From: Plectrocnemia conspersa
Taxonomy: Eukaryota > Arthropoda > Insecta > Trichoptera > Polycentropodidae
Direction of reading: 5' to 3'
NCBI GenBank assembly: GCA_009617715.1
Contig: VTFK01000018.1
Coordinates: 558,001 to 622,000, forward strand
DNA length: 64,000 nt
Below are positions 57,765 through 64,000 of the stretch, piece after piece. Under the pieces are notes generated by a model. It was not told where the DNA came from. It did not search any database and saw only the letters and a program-made list of their open reading frames with translations. A program made the position numbers and the translations under genes. The first letter of the stretch is position 1. Every line of letters starts with the position of its first letter.

Positions 57765-58150
57765 GGCGTGAAGATGTCTTTAACCCTTTCACCGCGACAG
57801 TTTTTTGCGCTATTTCGAAATTTGTTAATATGTGGGGGGGCACCTATTCATGCAATATTTTAAAAAATATTATGGTTCAATAAATTCAGGTGATTTACAG
57901 CTTTAATTTATGCTACATAACCATATTATAAGGCGCAATGGTTTATGGCATTTTCTTGATGACTTCTATAGAAGCCATCCGCGGTGAAAGTGTTAAAGAT
58001 TCATTTTCTACACTCCCATTTGGATTTCTTCCCTGAAAATACTGGCGATGAAAGTGATAAACATGGTGAACGTTTTCACCAGCAAATGAATGCCATGGAA
58101 CTTTGCCATCAGAGATTTTGGGATGAAGAGATGATAGGTGACTTTTGTTA
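57765..58150 (+). pseudogene. Mobile-element protein fossil, split by a MITE
   Basis: After removal of the insert at 57781-57996 (with one TTAA kept), the frame reads GVKMSL into KIHFLHSHLDFFPENTGDES, then DKHGERFHQQMNAMELCHQR and FWDEEMIGDFC before a TAG at 58148. From my knowledge of arthropod genomes the MSLKIHFLHSHLDFFP-type segment followed by GERFHQ is a recurrent protein of selfish elements, and the family ending DYCW fits the TAG being a mutated tryptophan codon. I cannot name the element class. A possible splice acceptor (TTACATTTTATAG) lies upstream at about 57746-57758. Confidence 0.7.
57780..57996. mobile_element. piggyBac-like MITE with TTAA duplication
   Basis: TTAA at 57780-57783 is followed by CCCTTTCACCGCGAC, and the right end ATCCGCGGTGAAAGTG is followed by TTAA at 57993-57996. 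The terminal repeats match at about 12 of 14 positions (CCCTTTCACCGCGA against CACTTTCACCGCGG). TTAA target duplication with CCCTTT-type termini is characteristic of piggyBac elements. The insert between the two TTAA copies is about 209 bp, has no coding capacity, and contains a run of 8 Gs near 57833-57840. Confidence 0.75.
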
Positions 58151-58450
58151 GTTTCTCACTCTAGTTTTTCGTTTTTCTTCTTTGTAATGGATTGGGTTTA
58201 AATATTCAATAAAGAAATCGGGACAAAAAAATATTTGTGTAATTTACAGTATTATCATTTTTTTTTCTTAAATTTTACTAAAAATTATCTAAAATCTTCG
58301 ATAACATAAGAAATGGCTGTCAAATGTCATAGATCAAAATCTCTTTAAATTAGTATCAGAATATATTACGTGTTTATTTTGCTAATTTCACTATTTATTT
58401 TATTTTTCCAAGTTGCACTATTTATTGGATTTCGCCAATTTTGCTATTTC
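58151..58450. other. A+T-rich DNA, nothing recognised
   Basis: May contain further decayed parts of the preceding fossil, but I cannot read them. Confidence 0.35.
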
Positions 58451-58459
58451 AACTGAACA

Positions 58460-59515
58460 CTCGTTTGTTCCAAGTCGGAAGCGAAGTGTTGAATGTATCA
58501 ATGAAAATTGTTTGAGTTTAGTCTGTTCTGTTCGCTCTTACATACTCTCTCAGAATTAGAGTGTATTATTGTCTCTTGGATTCCGATTACTGCTTATCTG
58601 AACCTGGTCTGATGTGTAGAACGACTGCTTTATCGGGCTTCTAAAGATCGTTTCATTGCTTCACTTAACGCGTCTTCAACTCTCACTCTCGTCTCTCCCA
58701 AATCGAAAGCGAAGTGGTGAAATTATCAAATTCTGACTGAAATGAATTCTTGATGGAAGTTACTGGTAAAAGTAGGTTATGTACTCATTAAGAATTAGAG
58801 GTGCAACGCCATTCTATTTCTCGATCGTCTAGCCAATGCACCAATTTTGAGCGGAAACAGAATATATATTATTGTCTCATAAATAAATGGTTAGAATATT
58901 TGCATACAATGATTTCGTGGAGATGTACGATCCACAGAGAGTTTGAAAACTTAAACTTTTGGCACGTACTAAGTTATTTAATATAATTATTCATAAAAAC
59001 GGTTTTTGGGCTCGTCGTTCTACGGCCACTAACCGCTTGTGCCATTCAAAGGCAGTGATGAGCTTATTTTTCAAAAGTTAATTACCCTTAGTTGCTCAAG
59101 TGAATGTACGTGAAATTTTAAATAAAACTTGTTTATATAATGGCCATAATGATTCATTGGGGAAGCTGTCAAGTCCTAATAGTCAGATTTGTAATAATAA
59201 ATAAATAAAAATCGATTAAGATTGGCACTGGTGTAATTCTATGAAATTACGTTTTAAGAGACACTACTTAGTACATTAAATATGTTGTGTTTGGCACCGA
59301 CCGTACCCTTTGATCAGGTCCTTATGGACCATTAAATGTATGTCTGCTCAAATATGATAATGTATATATGTATTGTATGTTCTTAGAAATAAATAAAATA
59401 AATAATGCCGTGTACACTCGTATACATTCTCAAAAAATTCTGAGAGGTCCTTTGCTCTTCCTATTCTAGATCGTCTGGCCAATGCGATGATTCGAGGCGG
59501 AAACAGACTATTTCT
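58460..59515 (+). repeat. Diverged direct repeats of a local module
   Basis: AGTCGGAAGCGAAGTGTTGAA (58472-58492) resembles AATCGAAAGCGAAGTGGTGAA (58701-58721), and AGAATTAGAGTGTATT resembles AGAATTAGAGGTGCAA downstream of each, an offset of about 230 bp. A third related block at about 59448-59510 (TAGATCGTCTGGCCAATGCG, AGGCGGAAACAGACTAT) matches 58817-58863 (CGATCGTCTAGCCAATGCAC, AGCGGAAACAGAATAT). The module occurs in partial tandem form. No coding frame or known family. Confidence 0.55.
59281..59403 (+). repeat. Possible retroelement 3' tail
   Basis: The sequence from GGCACCGACCGTACCC to GAAATAAATAAAATAAATAA looks like a LINE or SINE 3' UTR ending in an AAATAA microsatellite. No coding part is attached and no second copy is seen here, so this is tentative. 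Confidence 0.25.
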
Positions 59516-59519
59516 TACT

Positions 59520-60620
59520 ATATATTAAATATCAAGTTAGCTTTTCTGCGTATAGGCGATGACTCAAACAGTAAAAGATTCGGCAGTGATGTTATGCGAA
59601 TCTTGTAGGTGCATTCGAGACCGAATTTATCCTTTGTTTACGTAATTTTTATAGTGTTTTTCAATCCGCCCAAATATGCGATCAGCACGCGTGCTTGTAT
59701 CATTTCAATGAATAAAAAAAGACGAAACATTTATGCGTATATTTTGTTCTTTAAAAGCTACACATAAATAAAACAATTAATTGTATAGCTCATTGTAACT
59801 AATTTCATCTCATCCTCAAAGGGTGTTTACATATATGTATGTAAGAATAATAAAATTATTACTTTTATTACAATAATCCCTTATTATTCCAAAAACTCAT
59901 GTATGCTCAACATATGTTTCACGAGAAGTAACGCTTTTATTTTTTTTAATTTTACGCAAATTCAATTGAGGAAACTACTGCTAAAATTGTTTTACATGTA
60001 TCATTATCATATTATGTATACATATTTTTGCAACGTCAGTCATTGTCTACGGTCTTAACTCATTTGAATTGCGCTAAATTCGTCATAATAGTGAAAGTTG
60101 CATGCGCTTATTTTAAAACCAGCGCAAGTGTTCGGTTGTTGCAAATCGAATTATAATAAAAAATATATAAATAGAATCGAAAGTTTGATATTCGTTTTTC
60201 GGCCGTAAGAAAATCGATATATCCTGGAGGCAATGATAACAGTATCTTATTCAGACAGTGGTTCTCGGTAATCATTATCTTGGATTTAAATTTTAAATAT
60301 ATACTGTGAATATATTACATATGTATGTAGATGTCTTCTACGCGGATATTAAATTTTATTATGTGGAATTAAATATTTTTCCAGTAATTAACAACCTTTT
60401 TAATGCATTTTTCATTAGATCATTAGAACAGAAGTGCATATTTTAAAGTCGTTTGAAAACAATGTCTACAGATAATAGACATGATAGAAAAATATATTTA
60501 AAGATATGTATTATCTTCAATATCCATATTAACAAATATGGACGATGCTTAAATGTATTCATAGATCATAATATTATTTTTTATTCTCCCCTCATTTCTA
60601 CCAATATGTTAAAATATATT
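59520..60620. other. A+T-rich DNA, nothing recognised
   Basis: CAGTGGTTCTCGGTAATC at 60256 resembles a hAT terminus, but no partner end was found. No gene. Confidence 0.4.
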
Positions 60621-60639
60621 GATATGTGACGTTTAGTGA

Positions 60640-60960
60640 GAATTTTTCGATGTTTTTTTCACACCGCGCCCGGTAAACGAAAATGTCAACCGGTTAATGG
60701 AAAAGTGGATGGGTTCTCTCAGAGACGAAGGTAAGACCACTACTACCAGGGTCTGATAGACGCGATTGATTACCTCTGGGTCTGCCCTGGGTGTCAATAA
60801 ACCCGATCCGGGATTGAATTTTCGGCTGATCGAGAGCAATTTCGCAGACGTTCGGTGTTATGCGGGTCTTTGGGTGTGCAGACGTCTAAATTTCTACACG
60901 CGCTAATACCGACTCCTTAAAAGAGGGGCAATAAACGAAGCCTGACCAGTGTCGTAAATA
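60640..60960. promoter_or_regulatory. GC-rich island with strong splice-donor match; regulatory DNA or unrecognised exon
   Basis: An island with complex CpG-rich sequence. On the plus strand CCCGGTAAACGAAAATG leads through a frame reading RPVNENVNRLMEKWMGSLRD into GAAG|GTAAGA at 60727-60736, a good donor. Upstream the frame stops at 60637-60639 and no acceptor fits the phase, so an exon is unproven. A minus frame (60633-60839) is also open. A conserved non-coding element is an equal possibility. Confidence 0.25.
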
Positions 60961-61675
60961 GGGATGTAACATAAATTAAAATTTAAATAATAATAAAATA
61001 CAATACTAAATCGCACATGTGCGCATTCTCTTCTTTCTGTTGCAATGTGATACTTTTTTTCTTTTTGTAAATTAAATTATTTTTTCCGGAAAATGCGCAG
61101 AAATGTTCAAGGGGAAAGGCGAAAAGTTATAATGGATTTTTCAAAAGAAGCCACGCATGTTTTCACTTGGGGATACTTTCTCAGCAAAGAGCGCAAACGC
61201 ACAAATAAACATTTTATTAAATAAATAAATTGTATCAAATCTATATTTATGTTATGTGTTTGATCAATGGACTATCAGATCAAGGATTTATTGCTATTTC
61301 GCCATTCTATTCGATAATGCGACGATTTTTTCTATGCCATTATTTTCTTCTATAATATCTAGTTTATATAATATAAAATATTATAATTATAACACATTAA
61401 CAGAAAGTACATATAAATTAAATCATAATATACATATGTATATATATTTTAAATTATAAAATTATGTCACATGATAAAAAGTGTAGTCTATATATTAAAA
61501 CTTACGGTATCTGGTTATGCATATTATATTATACATATTTATGTATTTAAAAGCGATAAAATAAATAAAAATCCCTAATTCAATAGAATACTAAAGTTTG
61601 GCTCTCAAAAAAGAGCGATATGATCTTTGAATTTTTTATTTAACCTTGCTATTATTTTTAATATTTTTTTATGCC
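60961..61675. other. A+T-rich DNA, nothing recognised
   Basis: No feature supported. Confidence 0.45.
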
Positions 61676-61679
61676 ATTT

Positions 61680-63070
61680 TTTTCTAAGCACACTTTTAAT
61701 CAATGTTTTCTTAAGTTATTTTAAATTTAACCTCATATTTACAGTTCTGTTTTTAATTTAACCTCACAATATTAGGTTATACTTTTTCTTAATTATTCTG
61801 TTTTTTTGTTAGTTAAACCTCATACTTTCAAATTTACACTGTGGGAATAAGTTATTTTTAATAAAACTTTGTATTATTTATGGTAATTTAATTTAATATT
61901 AGGTTAGGATATTCTTATTTTAACTCCATATTAAATCATGGTTTTATTTCAGTTTTGCTCTGATATGTATAAGATGTAAAATTAATTTTCTCAAGTTAGG
62001 TTATATTAATTATAGCCTCTTACTTATGTTATGGTCATATTTACTTTAACTTATAATAAAGGTTTTAATTATTTTTATATTAACCGCATATTTTTTTTTT
62101 AATTAACATTCACACATATTTATACTATAAGGTTAGTTAATTTTTATTTTAACCTCATATTAAATCATGGTATAATTTTTATAAGGCTATTTAAACTTTA
62201 ACCTCCTACTTGAATTATGATAATATTTATTTATACCCATATTTACTTTATTTAAAATTTATTTTATCGTGATTTTTTTCTCGATTTTATTTTTTTTTAT
62301 TAAAATTTTAAATTGCAATTTTTATTAGTTAAGAAATTTAATTTTTTGGCTCAATGCTTACAAATTAAAAAATCTTTTTACCCTTTTACTTATGCTACAG
62401 TAAATTTATATTAACTCATATTTACCTAATTAAAAATATATTTTCTCACATTATTTTAATATTAATATTAGATAAATTATTTTTTTTTAACTTAAACTGA
62501 ACTTTTTCAATTTATTTAGTTATTTTAATTTTGACGTTATATTTACAAGATGTAGAATTTCTCAAGTTATGCTATTTTTATCTTAATATATTTTACTAAT
62601 TATGGTAATAATTATTTTAGCTCAATAGAAATGGTTCAATTTATTTTTTATAACTTTATGAAAAAAATTTTGGGGTATTTTTTTTTTGGCTTTTTATTTA
62701 TAAGATGTAAAATTATTTCATCTTAGTTAGGCTATTTTTACTTTAGTCTGTAATATTTATTTAAATTTAAATTAAAGGTTAAATTAATATTATTTGATAT
62801 TTTATGTATTAAATAATATAAAAAATATTTTATTGTGAGATTATGCTATTTTTATTTAATTAAATTACGGTAATATGATATTTTAATTATAGTAAATTAT
62901 GTTGCCCTCGTGTGTTTTTCAATCTTACACTTACATTTTTTAAACTTATACTTCCATCATAGTAATATTTTTATTCTTTTTACACTGAATTTTAACTTCA
63001 TTTATGAAATGTAAAATTGATTTTATATCTTATAAATGAATTATGTTATTTAAATTATATTACAGCAATA
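61680..63070 (+). repeat. Degenerate T-rich repeat field
   Basis: The same words recur in loose order with strong strand asymmetry (T far above A on the plus strand in many units). They are TTAACCTCATATTTAC (about 61724, 61812, 62083, 62149), CATATTAAATCATGGT (61926 and 62155), AAGATGTAAAATT (about 61972 and 62705; variant at 62549), TCTCAAGTTAGGTTAT (about 61991; variants near 62563 and 62727), and ATTATGGTAAT. This suggests an old satellite or minisatellite that has drifted. No coding potential. Confidence 0.5.
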
Positions 63071-64000
63071 TTTATTTCAGGTCATTATAAATTCACATTA
63101 CTCTTATAATTAAGAAAATTATCAAATATTTAATATATTATATTTTAAACCATTTTAATATTAACATTCTTGAACAAATAATTAATATAAATCGTTAAAC
63201 TGAAAGTAAATTTGTACAAAGTTTATATTTTTAATTAGTTTGTGAAAATCAAATGATAAAATATTATATCAATGTTTTTTATTTGTTTTATATTAAATAT
63301 AAATATAAAACCGAATTTCTGAAAAAACTTTTTTACGCAGCAGTATTTGAACGAACGTAATTAAAATCCCATCTTCAAAGATCTGTCTTAAAAATACGTT
63401 TAATTTTTCCTCTCTCTCTCCTTTGTTGCGATTCGTTTGAATTTCCCTATTGTTTATTATGTTTTTTTTTTACGATCTCGTTCTAGAACTTATGTACATA
63501 TTAAATATTGCAAGTGTATTTACACTACATTAATTAACAGATTTAAATGAGATTAATACAAAACGCTCAGATAATGAAATGGCAGATTGCAGAGTGTTCA
63601 CCTCATATGTATATAACAACAAACATTTGATTAGCAAAGAAAAATACCACGGCACTTTCGTTTTAAATTATATATATGAGAATTTTCCCTATTATTCTAT
63701 TGTTATAATGATGAATTGAGCAAACATCGCGAAAACTAACGAAATCGCAATTTTTGTAACGCAAGTAATAATTTATTAAATTGCAAGGCCACACACACAC
63801 GTATCATTTTCGCAGGTGATGTTGTCACTATTGAGCTTGGGTGTTAACATAGATTTATTTTAAAATCTTAAAGTGAGTTATATTAAATGTAAACTCGTGC
63901 TAAAAAGTAATAAAATCGACCGTTTAAATGCGCATTTTGTTTTGTATTGTATCGTTGTAAAACAATCTGATTTGAGGTTCAGGTGTATCAAATAAGGCGA
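63071..64000. other. A+T-rich DNA to window end, nothing recognised
   Basis: Contains CT repeats near 63412-63420, an ACACAC run near 63792-63799 and short poly-T runs. No gene is visible, and the window ends without a feature boundary. Confidence 0.4.

Noticed and set aside
60256..60285. hAT terminus (CAGTGGTTCTCGG)
   Set aside because: No inverted partner or target duplication found, and the similarity stops after about 12 bases.
1..64000. CRISPR arrays, operons, prophage or bacterial systems
   Set aside because: Eukaryotic tRNA, SINE, LINE and hAT content, absence of dense coding, and A+T-rich deserts exclude a prokaryotic source.

Overview
This is eukaryotic, very A+T-rich DNA (judged by eye, not counted). 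It has Pol III tRNA genes, tRNA-derived SINEs, and remnants of LINE, hAT, Tigger/pogo-like, Harbinger-like and piggyBac-like elements, which suggests an arthropod, most likely an insect. The species and order cannot be fixed from the sequence. I see no convincing cellular protein-coding gene. Open frames are short, and the few with recognisable protein similarity are broken transposable-element proteins. The window is best read as a gene desert, a very long intron, or a mixture of the two.

Layout. 1-9.7 kb: a tRNA-Ala(AGC) gene on the minus strand, a first copy of a composite repeat (family A), candidate regulatory islands, a SINE, several hairpins and part of repeat family B. 9.7-20 kb: islands of higher GC, one copy of repeat R, a small tandem duplication, a second identical tRNA-Ala, and long featureless A+T-rich DNA. 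20-28.4 kb: a reversed family-A copy with a foldback, two large GC-richer islands (one with CCAAT/E-box and a splice-donor-like site), a truncated Harbinger-like MITE, SINEs, a long family-B copy and a CpG-rich island. 29-36 kb: SINEs, a local duplication, an internally deleted hAT element carrying fused transposase ends, and a 1.48-kb MITE with an intact TAA duplication. 36.3-38.3 kb: a 1.9-kb hAT element with terminal repeats and a near-perfect 8-bp target duplication, containing a broken transposase that is itself interrupted by a LINE 3' end. 39.8-47.3 kb: a 1.0-kb MITE inserted in a SINE, another truncated MITE, a Tigger/pogo-type transposase fossil and the best foldback copy of family A. 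47-64 kb: a third full MITE, repeat R again, a few islands and one coding-like island, a mobile-element protein fossil split at a TTAA by a piggyBac-like MITE, local duplications, and a degenerate T-rich tandem-repeat field near the right end.

How it works together. Apart from the two tRNA genes, the interpretable history is layered transposition, and several insertions can be ordered in time because one element interrupts another. The GC-richer, CpG-containing islands stand out from the A+T background and carry recognisable transcription-factor-like motifs. They are the best candidates for conserved regulatory DNA, but only cross-species alignment can show this. No new multi-gene system was found. 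The most informative items are the nested elements whose interrupted reading frames or target duplications can be read directly.
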